Below the pieces are notes generated by a model. The model searched no databases and was not told where the DNA came from. It was given only the letters and a program-made list of their open reading frames with translations. A stretch of 64,000 nt of DNA from JBGTFE01 sp049799955 (GTDB lineage: Bacteria; Acidobacteriota; Blastocatellia; Pyrinomonadales; Pyrinomonadaceae), in assembly GCA_049799955.1 (NCBI GenBank), contig JBARIW010000088.1:19004-83003 (forward strand). Direction: 5' to 3'. A program made the position numbers and the translations under genes. Positions 50,503 through 59,115 of this stretch are shown piece by piece. Position 1 is the stretch's first letter. Every line of letters starts with the position of its first letter.

Positions 50503-51900
50503 ATGCAGAACAAACCGAATTTAAGTTTTTGGCAAATCTGGAATATGAGTTTCGGCTTTCTCGGAATTCAATTCGGCTGGGGCTTGCAGCTTGCCAATAT
50601 GAGCGCGATTTATACGAAGCTCGGCGCAAATCCCGACGAAATTCCGATTCTCTGGCTTGCCGGTCCCGTTACGGGTTTGCTCGTCCAGCCGATTATCGGT
50701 TCGCTTTCCGACAGAACCTGGAACTGGCTCGGGCGAAGACGACCTTATTTTACCGTCGGCGCGGTTTTGTCTTCCGTTGCGCTGTTTTTTATGCCCGATT
50801 CGCCCGCGCTCTGGGCGGCGGCTACTTTGCTGTGGGTTTTGGACGCCTCGATAAACGTTTCGATGGAGCCGTTTCGCGCATTTGTCGCCGATAAATTAAA
50901 CGAGAATCAGCGCACGACCGGATTTATTATGCAGTCGTTTTTTATCGGCATCGGCGCAACTCTGGCAAACGCTCTGCCGATTATTCTCAGCAAATTGGGC
51001 GTAGTCGGAAACGCCCCGAACGGCATTCCGCTGACGGTTTATTACTCGTTCAAAGCCGGCGCGCTGATGTTTCTGCTCTGCGTTCTTTACACCGTTTTCA
51101 CGTCGAAGGAATATCCGCCCGAAGATATGGAAGAATTTGAGCGCCAGCGAAACGAAAAACGCAGTCTGGGCGCGTTTTTCGGCGAGATTATTTCCGCTCT
51201 GAAGGAAATGCCGACGACGATGAAACAGCTTGCGGTCGTCCAGTTTTTTACGTGGCTCGCGCTTTTTTGTATGTGGATGTTTTACGGTTTGACGACCGCT
51301 TACAAAGTTTTCGACGCGCCGAACAGCAAATCTCCGCAGTTTGATAAAGGAACCGAATGGGGCGGCTGGATGTTTGCGGTTTACTCGATTGTCTGTTTCG
51401 CCGTCGCCTTTCTTTTGCCGGTTGCGGCGAAAAATCTCGGGCGCAAAACGACGCACGCGATTGCGCTTGTGTGCGGCGGTCTGGGACTTCTTTCGATGTA
51501 TTTTATCGAGACGCCGAGCGAGCAATATCTCACGATGGTCGGCGTCGGCATTGCGTGGGCTTCGATTCTGGCGATGCCTTACGCGATTCTCGCAGGCTCG
51601 ATTCCGGCGGCGAGAATGGGCGTTTATATGGGAATTTTCAATTTCTTTATCGTCATTCCCGAAATCATCGCGTCGTTTACGTTCGGTCCGATTATAAAGG
51701 CGGTTTTCGGCGAAAATTCGACCGTCGCGCCGCTCTACGTCGTGATGACCGGCGGATTTTTTATGCTCGTTGCCGCCGCCTGCGTTTTGCTCGTCAAGGA
51801 CGCGGGCGATACGACCGTTCCGGTTCGCGCCGACGAAAAAGAGCCTTTGACGACACAGCAAAACGCGCAGCCTGTTCCCGATAGCGGATTGATTGAATAA
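50503..51900 (+). CDS. MFS sugar permease (maltose/maltooligosaccharide transporter type)
   Basis: A 465-residue inner-membrane protein with about twelve membrane helices. It matches the SLC45/GPH-like sugar permease branch: GWGLQLANMSAIYTKLGAN, LAGPVTGLLVQPIIGSLSD, and the loop motif RTWNWLGRRRPYFTVGA after helix 2. Such permeases bring maltose or maltooligosaccharides across the inner membrane with a proton. GAGG precedes the ATG. It lies in the starch cluster between two amylases and upstream of glucokinase, which fits import of the products of MalQ and the amylases. Confidence 0.92.
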   Translation: MQNKPNLSFWQIWNMSFGFLGIQFGWGLQLANMSAIYTKLGANPDEIPILWLAGPVTGLLVQPIIGSLSDRTWNWLGRRRPYFTVGAVLSSVALFFMPDSPALWAAATLLWVLDASINVSMEPFRAFVADKLNENQRTTGFIMQSFFIGIGATLANALPIILSKLGVVGNAPNGIPLTVYYSFKAGALMFLLCVLYTVFTSKEYPPEDMEEFERQRNEKRSLGAFFGEIISALKEMPTTMKQLAVVQFFTWLALFCMWMFYGLTTAYKVFDAPNSKSPQFDKGTEWGGWMFAVYSIVCFAVAFLLPVAAKNLGRKTTHAIALVCGGLGLLSMYFIETPSEQYLTMVGVGIAWASILAMPYAILAGSIPAARMGVYMGIFNFFIVIPEIIASFTFGPIIKAVFGENSTVAPLYVVMTGGFFMLVAAACVLLVKDAGDTTVPVRADEKEPLTTQQNAQPVPDSGLIE

Positions 51901-51904
51901 TTTT

Positions 51905-53314
51905 ATGAAACGACAATTACATAAATCTTTACTACTGAGCTTTCTCGTTTCGCTCGCGCTCGCAAATTTTTCCTTCGCGCAGCAAACCAGAGATTTTTCG
52001 AAGGAAAACGCGCGCGCGTCCGCCGAATGGGTAAAAGACGCGGTGATTTACGAAATTTACCCGCGCCAGTATTCAAGCAAAGGAGATTTTAATTCGATAA
52101 CGAGCGACCTCGACCGCCTGAAAGAGTTGGGCGTAACGGTTCTCTGGCTGATGCCGATTCACCCGATTGGCAGGGAAAAATCGAAAGGCACAATCGGCTC
52201 GCCCTATGCCGTGAAGGATTATTACGCGATAAATCCCGATTACGGAACCGCGGCAGATTTGAAACGCTTAATTGCGGAATCGCACAAGCGCGGGATGAAA
52301 GTCATCATCGATATTGTCGCCAATCACACTGCCTGGGACAACGTTTTGATGAAGGACAAATCCTTTTATACGCAAAATGCGAAAGGCGAAATTATTCCGC
52401 CCGTGCCCGATTGGGCTGACGTTGCCGATTTGAATTACGACAATCCGAATCTTCGAAAATACATTATCGAAATGCTGAAAATGTGGACGCGCGATTACGA
52501 TTTGGACGGTTTTCGCTGCGACGTTGCCGGATTTGTTCCGACCGATTTCTGGGAAACGGCGCGCGCCGAGGTCGATAAAATCAAGCCGAACACGATTTGG
52601 CTTGCCGAATGGGAATCGCCCGATTTGCTCGTCAAAGCGTTTGACATCGATTATTCGTGGAACATTCATTCGGCGATGACCGAGGTTTTGCAGGGCACGA
52701 AAAACGCGTCTGACATTCGCAAAATTTGGGAAGAACAAAAGGCGAAGTTTCCGCGAAACGCTTTGCGGATGCGCTTTTCCGACAATCACGACGAACGCCG
52801 CGCGATTGCGCGTTTCGGCGAAAAAGGCGCGCTCGCCGCGCAGGCTTTAGTCTTTACGCTCGACGGCGTGCCGATGTTTTATAACGGGATGGAAGCGGGC
52901 GACACAACCGAATCGGGCGCGCCCGCGCTTTTCGAGAAACTGCCGATTTTCTGGCAGTTTAAGGAACGCCGACCGGAATTTCCGAAGTTTTATAAAGCGA
53001 TGATTGCGCTCCGCAGAAGCTCGCTTGCGCTTCGTCGCGGCGATGTAAACTGGCTGAAAAATTCGGACGAAAATCACGTTTTGACGTTTTCGCGCCGCGC
53101 CGGAAACGAGGAAATTATCGTCGCGATTAATTTATCGAACCAGCCGTTTTTCGGTTCGGTCGAAGCGAGCGGAAACTTTGAAGAAATCACGCCCGACATC
53201 GGCGCGCCTTTGCCGCCCGACGACGATAAAGCGAAAATCAAATCGAAAACAAATGTCGGTTTGCCATCGTTAAGCCTTGATGCGTTTGGATTTAGAATTT
53301 TCAGAAGAAAATAA
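51905..53314 (+). CDS. Exported GH13 alpha-amylase, 3
   Basis: A 469-residue exported enzyme, shorter than the other two and lacking the cyclomaltodextrinase N-domain. Signal peptide MKRQLHKSLLLSFLVSLALA to FSFAQ. Catalytic regions: I DIVANHTAWDN, II GFRCDVAGF, III IWLAEWESP, IV FSDNHDERRA. The start is ATG 51905; the TTG at 51893 lies inside the permease's end. It closes with a C-terminal beta domain. Substrate is probably alpha-1,4-glucan or maltodextrin. A hairpin element begins directly after its stop codon. Confidence 0.93.
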   Translation: MKRQLHKSLLLSFLVSLALANFSFAQQTRDFSKENARASAEWVKDAVIYEIYPRQYSSKGDFNSITSDLDRLKELGVTVLWLMPIHPIGREKSKGTIGSPYAVKDYYAINPDYGTAADLKRLIAESHKRGMKVIIDIVANHTAWDNVLMKDKSFYTQNAKGEIIPPVPDWADVADLNYDNPNLRKYIIEMLKMWTRDYDLDGFRCDVAGFVPTDFWETARAEVDKIKPNTIWLAEWESPDLLVKAFDIDYSWNIHSAMTEVLQGTKNASDIRKIWEEQKAKFPRNALRMRFSDNHDERRAIARFGEKGALAAQALVFTLDGVPMFYNGMEAGDTTESGAPALFEKLPIFWQFKERRPEFPKFYKAMIALRRSSLALRRGDVNWLKNSDENHVLTFSRRAGNEEIIVAINLSNQPFFGSVEASGNFEEITPDIGAPLPPDDDKAKIKSKTNVGLPSLSLDAFGFRIFRRK

Positions 53315-53440
53315 TTTGTCCACAGATTCACACAGATAAACACGGATAAGAAAAATGATAAAACAATTAAATTCAGCCGATGATAATAAATTTGCGAAAA
53401 AAATATCTGTGTCCATCTGTGTTTATCTGTGGACAATTTT
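53312..53440. repeat. Hairpin element, 10-bp units (CACAGATAAA family), spanning a start codon
   Basis: The left arm TTGTCCACAGATTCACACAG with further CACAGATAAA and CACGGATAA units ends near the glucoamylase ATG at 53355. The right arm at 53401-53440 is the complement (ATCTGTG, CATCTGTG, TTTATCTGTGGACAA), read as signal-peptide codons. The loop contains the first codons. Confidence 0.9.
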
Positions 53441-56400
53441 TCTTTGCTTTCCCGTCAACGCGCAAACGCTTGCGCCGAACGCGCCCGGTAAAGATGCGCA
53501 ATGGGCGAGCGCGGGCAAACAGGGCGTCGGAACTTCCGCAACACTGGAAAGCAAAGTCTGGTTTACGCTGCAAGGCGGCGCGATGACGGAAGTTTATTAT
53601 CCCGATGTTACGACGGCGAATGTTCATCTTTTGCAGTTTGTCGCGGTTAATTCGAAGACGGGAAAAATTGAAACGGAAAGAGACGATGCAATCCATAAAA
53701 TTGATTCTAAATACGGATTAAATTTAAATTTTGTCCAAATAAATGAAGCTAAAAGCGGAGAATGGAGAATAAATAAAAGTTATGTAACCGATTCTGACAG
53801 AAACAGCGTCCAGATTTCTGTAACTATCATAGCGAAAAATAAAGATTTGAAATTTTATCTTTATTACGATCCTTCGCTTGCAAACAGCGGAATGCACGAT
53901 ACCGCCTGGACGGACGGCGGAAATCTGCTTGCCTGTGATGGAGACAAATGTTCGGCTCTGGTTACATATTCGGGCTTCAAAAACACGACAAACGGCTTTT
54001 TAGGAACGAGCGACGGTCTTACCCAACTGCGACAAAAAGGAAGTTTCATCAATTATCAAAAAGCTGAAAACGGTAATATCGTTCAGTTTGCCGAACTTGA
54101 AACGGGAAAGTACAGCCTTAAATCCTTAACCTGGAATTTGAATAAAACTTTCGTCCTGGGTTTCGGGAAAACTTCAAACGAAGCATTGCAAACAGCACAG
54201 GCGACTTTGAAAGAAGGAAATACAAATATTGGGGCTAAATATAAAGAAGGCTGGAAAAATTACGTTGAAACGCTCCCGAAAGTTGACGAAAAATATCAGG
54301 CGCAGTTTAATATGGCGGCGATGATTTTGAAGGCGCACGAGGACAAAACCAATCGCGGCGCGAACATCGCTTCTTTAAGCGTTCCGTGGGGCGGCGGCGA
54401 AAACGCCAACGAGAACAATGTCGGCGGTTATCATCTCGTCTGGTCGCGCGATTTGTATCAGGTGGCGACGGCTTATATGGCTCTCGGCGACAAAGCGGCG
54501 GCGACTCGCGCGCTCGATTTTGTGTTCAATGTCCAGCAAAAGCCGGACGGAAGCTTTCCGCAAAATTCTTTTCTCGACGGCAAACCTTTCTGGGGTTCGC
54601 TTCAGTTGGATGAAGTCGCTTACCCGTTAATTCTGGCTTATCAGCTCGGCAAAAACGATAAAACGACTTATGAAAAACACATCAGGAGCGCGGCGGATTT
54701 TATCGTCAAAAACGGTCCGAAAACGCCGCAGGAGCGTTGGGAAGAAGAAGGCGGATTTTCGCCTTCGACGATTGCGGCGGAAATTGCGGGTTTAATCTGC
54801 GCGGCTGATATTGCAAAGAAAAACGGCGACGAAGCGAGCGCGTTGATTTACACGGCAACGGCTGACGATTGGGCGCGAAACGTCGAACGCTGGACGGCGA
54901 CGACGACCGGAAAATACGGCGACGGAAATTATTACGTGCGCATTACGCAAAACGGCAAGCCGGACGCCGGAGAAAAAATCGAGCTAAATAACGGCGCGGG
55001 ATTTTTTGACGAAAGAGAAGTTGTTGACGCGGGATTTCTTGAGCTCGTGCGGCTCGGAATCAAATCGCCGGACGATAAGCTCATCGCAAAATCGGTGAAA
55101 GTGATTGACAGTCAAATAAAAGTTCTTACGCCGAACGGCTATGGATTTTATCGCTATAATCATGACGGCTATGGCGAAATGGACGACGGCAGACGTTGGA
55201 ATTGGGACGGGAAATATACTGGAAAAGGAAGACTCTGGGCGTTGCTTTCAGGTGAACGCGGGCAATACGAGTTAGCGAAAGCAGCATTTTACAATAATAA
55301 AAATCTTTCCTTTAAAGAGAATCTTGCGCTATCTTTGCCGCATCTTGTCGATGCCGGAGTAGCTCTTAGCGCGATGCTCGGCTTTGCCAACGAAGGCTTG
55401 ATGATTCCCGAACAAATCTGGGACAAAAAAGAAGCGCCGCAAGCCGATTCGCAGTTTTCGCCGAACCTGAAATTCGGCGAAGGCACAGGCTCGGCGACGC
55501 CGCTCGCCTGGTCGTCGGCGCAGTTTATACGGCTCGCCGTCAATCTTCAGGCGGGAAAAAATCTGGACACGCCCGACGTTGTTTACAATCGTTACGTGCG
55601 AAACGGCATTCCGGGGCGGGTAAACAATTTTGGCGGAATGGACGAAGAAGTAGTTTTGCCGTCTTTGAAAACGGGCGAAATCATAAAATTCCCGCGCGCG
55701 GCACAGCCGAAAACAAAAGTTGCATATCAAATTAACGGCGAAACCCGCGTTGCCGAAGCGGACGAAAAAGGGCAGGTGCTGCTGGAATTTAAAATGCCTG
55801 CGGAAGATTTCGTCGGCGTTTTCGGAATTGAATCGCCGGACGGCGCGACGGCTTTTGAGCGCGTGAAATTTCTTCTCAAACCGAAGCAGCAGGAATTTTC
55901 ACCGGCGCTGGTCGAAAAAATAAAAAACGCGAAAACGAGTCCGCTCGTCGAAAACGGCAAGGCGATTTTGTTTTATCGCGGCGCGGCGAAAAGCGTTTCG
56001 GTCGCCGGCGATATGACCGGCTGGAATCCGGGACGAATTTTTATGCAGGACATCGGCGAAAATCTAAAAGCCGTCCAGCTCGATTTTGCACCGACGGCGC
56101 GCGTCGAATACAAGCTGATTGCCGACGGAAACTGGATTCTTGACGAGGCGAATCCGAACAAAATGGACAACGGCGTCGGCGGCGAAAACTCGCTGTTCAC
56201 GATGCCCGAATACAAGCCGACAGATTGGACGAATTCCGTCGGGATGACCACAGCCGCTATCAGCATCGAGCGCGTCAGTTCCAAAATCTACGGCGAGCGC
56301 GAGCTGCGAGTTTATGTTCCCGAAGGCTTTTCCAATCAAGCTTTGCCCGTGATGTATTTTCAGGACGGAGGCGAATATCTGAAACGAGCCGAAGCCGTAA

Positions 56401-56915
56401 CGGTTCAGCGAAACCTCGTCAAAGCAGGAAAAATCAAGCCTTTCATAATGGTTTTTCTCGACCCGAAAGACCGCAACAAGGAATATTGGGCGAGCGACGA
56501 TTACGCGAAATTTCTCGCAACGGAAGTTGTGCCAATGATTGATGCAAAATACAGCACCGTCAAAAATCGGGAAGGTCGCGCGATTTTGGGCGCATCTTTA
56601 GGCGGAATCACGAGCGTTTGGACTGGTTTGAAATATCCCGAAACTTTCGCGCGCATCGGCGGGCAATCGTCTTCGTTCTGGGTTGATAACGAGCGTGTTG
56701 TTAAAGAATTAGCCAAACTCGACGCGCAGGAAACAAAATTTCGCTTTTACTTTGACGACGGAACGCTCGAAGGCGTCGAAGACACGCGCCGCGTTAACGT
56801 GATGCTGCGCGGAAAAGGCTTTCCGGTTCGTTACGTGGAAGGCGAAACCGGGCATAACTGGACAAGCTGGCGCGACCGTCTGGCTGACGCTTTCGTCGCG
56901 CTCTGGCAGAATTAG
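53355..56915 (+). CDS. Exported GH15 glucoamylase/glucodextranase fused to a glycan-binding domain and an esterase
   Basis: An 1186-residue protein. Signal peptide MIKQLNSADDNKFAKKISVS with hydrophobic core ICVYLWTIFLCFPVNAQ, mostly encoded by a hairpin arm. A glucodextranase-N-like domain (about residues 35-300, APGKDAQW, VGTSATLESKVWFTLQGG) precedes the GH15 catalytic (alpha/alpha)6 domain (about 310-750; GGYHLVWSRDLYQVA, WEEEGGFSPSTIAAEIAGL with a catalytic Glu near 461). An E-set/CBM48-type domain is near 869-960 (SVSVAGDMTGWNPGRIF). A C-terminal esterase of the Fes/esterase D type (about 970-1186) has GASLGG with the Ser and a terminal His in GETGHNW. The combination is unusual. Confidence 0.93.
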   Translation: MIKQLNSADDNKFAKKISVSICVYLWTIFLCFPVNAQTLAPNAPGKDAQWASAGKQGVGTSATLESKVWFTLQGGAMTEVYYPDVTTANVHLLQFVAVNSKTGKIETERDDAIHKIDSKYGLNLNFVQINEAKSGEWRINKSYVTDSDRNSVQISVTIIAKNKDLKFYLYYDPSLANSGMHDTAWTDGGNLLACDGDKCSALVTYSGFKNTTNGFLGTSDGLTQLRQKGSFINYQKAENGNIVQFAELETGKYSLKSLTWNLNKTFVLGFGKTSNEALQTAQATLKEGNTNIGAKYKEGWKNYVETLPKVDEKYQAQFNMAAMILKAHEDKTNRGANIASLSVPWGGGENANENNVGGYHLVWSRDLYQVATAYMALGDKAAATRALDFVFNVQQKPDGSFPQNSFLDGKPFWGSLQLDEVAYPLILAYQLGKNDKTTYEKHIRSAADFIVKNGPKTPQERWEEEGGFSPSTIAAEIAGLICAADIAKKNGDEASALIYTATADDWARNVERWTATTTGKYGDGNYYVRITQNGKPDAGEKIELNNGAGFFDEREVVDAGFLELVRLGIKSPDDKLIAKSVKVIDSQIKVLTPNGYGFYRYNHDGYGEMDDGRRWNWDGKYTGKGRLWALLSGERGQYELAKAAFYNNKNLSFKENLALSLPHLVDAGVALSAMLGFANEGLMIPEQIWDKKEAPQADSQFSPNLKFGEGTGSATPLAWSSAQFIRLAVNLQAGKNLDTPDVVYNRYVRNGIPGRVNNFGGMDEEVVLPSLKTGEIIKFPRAAQPKTKVAYQINGETRVAEADEKGQVLLEFKMPAEDFVGVFGIESPDGATAFERVKFLLKPKQQEFSPALVEKIKNAKTSPLVENGKAILFYRGAAKSVSVAGDMTGWNPGRIFMQDIGENLKAVQLDFAPTARVEYKLIADGNWILDEANPNKMDNGVGGENSLFTMPEYKPTDWTNSVGMTTAAISIERVSSKIYGERELRVYVPEGFSNQALPVMYFQDGGEYLKRAEAVTVQRNLVKAGKIKPFIMVFLDPKDRNKEYWASDDYAKFLATEVVPMIDAKYSTVKNREGRAILGASLGGITSVWTGLKYPETFARIGGQSSSFWVDNERVVKELAKLDAQETKFRFYFDDGTLEGVEDTRRVNVMLRGKGFPVRYVEGETGHNWTSWRDRLADAFVALWQN

Positions 56916-56929
56916 CCGCAAAATTATTT

Positions 56930-57877
56930 ATGGATAAAGAAATTGTCCTTGCCGCCGATTTGGGCGGAACGAATCTGCGAATGGCGGCAATCGATTCGCA
57001 GGGAAATATTTTGTATCGCACAAAGCGCGAAACGCCTCGCGGCGAACACGCCGACGAAATTGTGCGGGCGATTGTCGAATCCGCCAATGAATGCCGGGAA
57101 AACTGCCCTGATTCTCAAATTAATGTAATCTGCGTGGCTGTTCCCGGAACGGTCGATGTTGAGGAAGGCATAGTTATAAAAGCTCCGAATCTCGCGGCTT
57201 TGAAAAATTTCAGAATGGTTGACGCGCTCGAATACGAGCTCGGCGTTAAAGCGCTTCTCGAAAACGACGCGACCGCCGCCGCCGCCGGCGAACACTGGCT
57301 CGGCGCATCGAAATGCTTTTCCAATTCGATTTTCGTTACGCTCGGAACGGGCGTCGGCGGCGGCATTATTATCGACGGAAAGATATTGCGCGGAGAAGGC
57401 GGAACTGCCGGAGAAATCGGGCATATCTGCGTCGAAGCGCGCGGCGAGCCTTGCCGCTGCGGTTCGCACGGCTGCGTCGAGCAGTATTCGTCGGCTTCGG
57501 CAATCGTTCGGATTGCGGGAGAATTAGCGGCGCAATATCCGCAGTCAGTTTTACAAAATAACGGGCGATTAAAGGCGTTTGAAGTCTTTCAAGCCGGAAC
57601 CGGCGGCGACGCGCTGGCGCTCGAAGTTTTCCGGCAGATGGGTTTTTATCTCGGCGTCGCGCTGACCACGCTTTTGAATGTTATAAGCCCTGAAATCATC
57701 GTCATCGGCGGCGGCGCGAGCGCGGGCTGGGATTTATTTATGCCGCAAATGCTCGAAACAATTCGCCGGCGTGCTTACGGAGGCGAATCGGAAGCGGCAA
57801 AAATAATGCGCGGCACGCTTGGCGACGACGCCGGAATTTTGGGCGCGGCGCGGCTCGCTTTCGATTCTCCGGCGTAA
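56930..57877 (+). CDS. ROK family glucokinase
   Basis: A 315-residue kinase, no DNA-binding domain. It shows the phosphate-binding LAADLGGTNLRMA near the N-terminus, LLENDATAAAAGEHWLGA with the catalytic Asp region, LGTGVGGGIIIDGKILRG and the zinc-binding GHICVEARGEPCRCGSHGCVEQ with EQYSSASAI. This set matches ROK glucokinases. It should phosphorylate glucose released from maltodextrin by glucoamylase and MalQ. It follows the glucoamylase by 14 bases, and the second ROK regulator follows it by 11 bases, so both are likely on the same transcript. Confidence 0.92.
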   Translation: MDKEIVLAADLGGTNLRMAAIDSQGNILYRTKRETPRGEHADEIVRAIVESANECRENCPDSQINVICVAVPGTVDVEEGIVIKAPNLAALKNFRMVDALEYELGVKALLENDATAAAAGEHWLGASKCFSNSIFVTLGTGVGGGIIIDGKILRGEGGTAGEIGHICVEARGEPCRCGSHGCVEQYSSASAIVRIAGELAAQYPQSVLQNNGRLKAFEVFQAGTGGDALALEVFRQMGFYLGVALTTLLNVISPEIIVIGGGASAGWDLFMPQMLETIRRRAYGGESEAAKIMRGTLGDDAGILGAARLAFDSPA

Positions 57878-57888
57878 TTGAAACTGAA

Positions 57889-59115
57889 GTGAAGATTAAC
57901 CCGACAATCCAGGACGCCTTCGCGCATGAAAGTCCTGCCCGGACGACGCGTTTAATATTGAGATTAATTCGTTCGATGCAGCCCGTTTCACGCGTCGATT
58001 TGGCGCGGCGGATTGGCGTTAATCGAAGCACTGTTACGGACATTTCCAAGCTTTTGTTAAAAGCGGGTTTGGTGCGCGAAGAAGCATTTCCGTCCGTAAA
58101 TGAAATTCATTCGCAGGGACGCCCGCCGATTGGCTTGTCGTTTAACGACGATTCCGATTTTTTCGTCGGGCTGAATCTCGGAGTTCGCCATTCGCAGGTC
58201 GGTTTGACGACTTTAAGCGGCGAGATTTTATCTGAAATAGAATTCGAAACGCCGCCGGAATCTTCCGACGCTCTAAAGCTTGCCCGCAAAAAAATCGAGC
58301 AGCTTTGCGCGCAGGTTTCTAAAAGAAAATTAAGAACAATCGGCGTCAGCGTTCCGGGTCCGACAAACGCCGAACGCAGTAAATTGCTTTACGCGCCGCA
58401 TCTCGGCTGGCATGACGTGGCGGTCGCGGACGCGCTGCGGCTCGATTCCGGCAAAGGTAGGAATATTCCCGTAATCGTCGAAAATGATGCGGCGGCGGCG
58501 GCGATGTTCGAAGCCAGATTAAAACTGCGCGAGTCAGCCGATGGTTTGCTTTCAAATTTTATTCTCGTTCGTTCGGGAACGGGAATCGGCGTCGGTCTGG
58601 TTCTCGACAACGAAGTTTATCGCGGAGCGGGACGCGCGCGCGGGTTAGCCGGGGAATTCGGGCATATGACGATTGCGGCGGGCGGAAAACCGTGTGTCTG
58701 CGGCAATCGCGGTTGCTGGGAAAAATATGCTTCGGCGAGCGCCGCTTCCGTTTTATACACGGGCGACCGTCTGAGGCTCGGAAATTTGAAGCCGCCGCGT
58801 TTTATCGAAATCGTCGAGCGCGCCGAAGCCGGTGAAATCAGGGCGCAGCGCACTCTCCAGCATCTCGGCGAATATCTCGGCATCGGCATTGCAAACGTAA
58901 TTATGGGCATCGGCGTTCCGCACGTCATCGTCAGCGGGCGGCTTGTTTATGGCTGGAAATACATCGAAAAATCTCTGAATGAAGCGGTCGGAAAAAGCAT
59001 GGTCGGGCATCTTCCCGATTGGCTGGTCGAATGCGGCGAACCGAAAGGCTCGGCAATCGGCGGCGCGCTCGAAGTCGCCGTCGAAGAATTTTTAATGAAG
59101 CGTTTTACGGCTTAA
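57889..59115 (+). CDS. ROK family transcriptional regulator, 2
   Basis: A 408-residue regulator starting with GTG. The winged helix region is RLILRLIRSMQPVSRVDLARRIGVNRSTVTDISKLLLKAGLVREE (in order, residues about 18-70), followed by a ROK domain with VGLNLGVRHSQVGL, LVENDAAAAAMFEA-type, GTGIGVGLVLDNEVYRG and the zinc site GHMTIAAGGKPCVCGNRGCWEKYASA. It is a paralogue of the regulator at 40123 at the other end of the starch cluster. Its stop codon overlaps that of the convergent S41 peptidase gene. The ligand may be glucose or maltodextrin. Confidence 0.92.
   Translation: MKINPTIQDAFAHESPARTTRLILRLIRSMQPVSRVDLARRIGVNRSTVTDISKLLLKAGLVREEAFPSVNEIHSQGRPPIGLSFNDDSDFFVGLNLGVRHSQVGLTTLSGEILSEIEFETPPESSDALKLARKKIEQLCAQVSKRKLRTIGVSVPGPTNAERSKLLYAPHLGWHDVAVADALRLDSGKGRNIPVIVENDAAAAAMFEARLKLRESADGLLSNFILVRSGTGIGVGLVLDNEVYRGAGRARGLAGEFGHMTIAAGGKPCVCGNRGCWEKYASASAASVLYTGDRLRLGNLKPPRFIEIVERAEAGEIRAQRTLQHLGEYLGIGIANVIMGIGVPHVIVSGRLVYGWKYIEKSLNEAVGKSMVGHLPDWLVECGEPKGSAIGGALEVAVEEFLMKRFTA

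Noticed and set aside
50896..51861. Long 321-codon minus-strand frame opposite the MFS permease
   Set aside because: Shadow of the permease; very basic, low-complexity translation with no recognisable domain.
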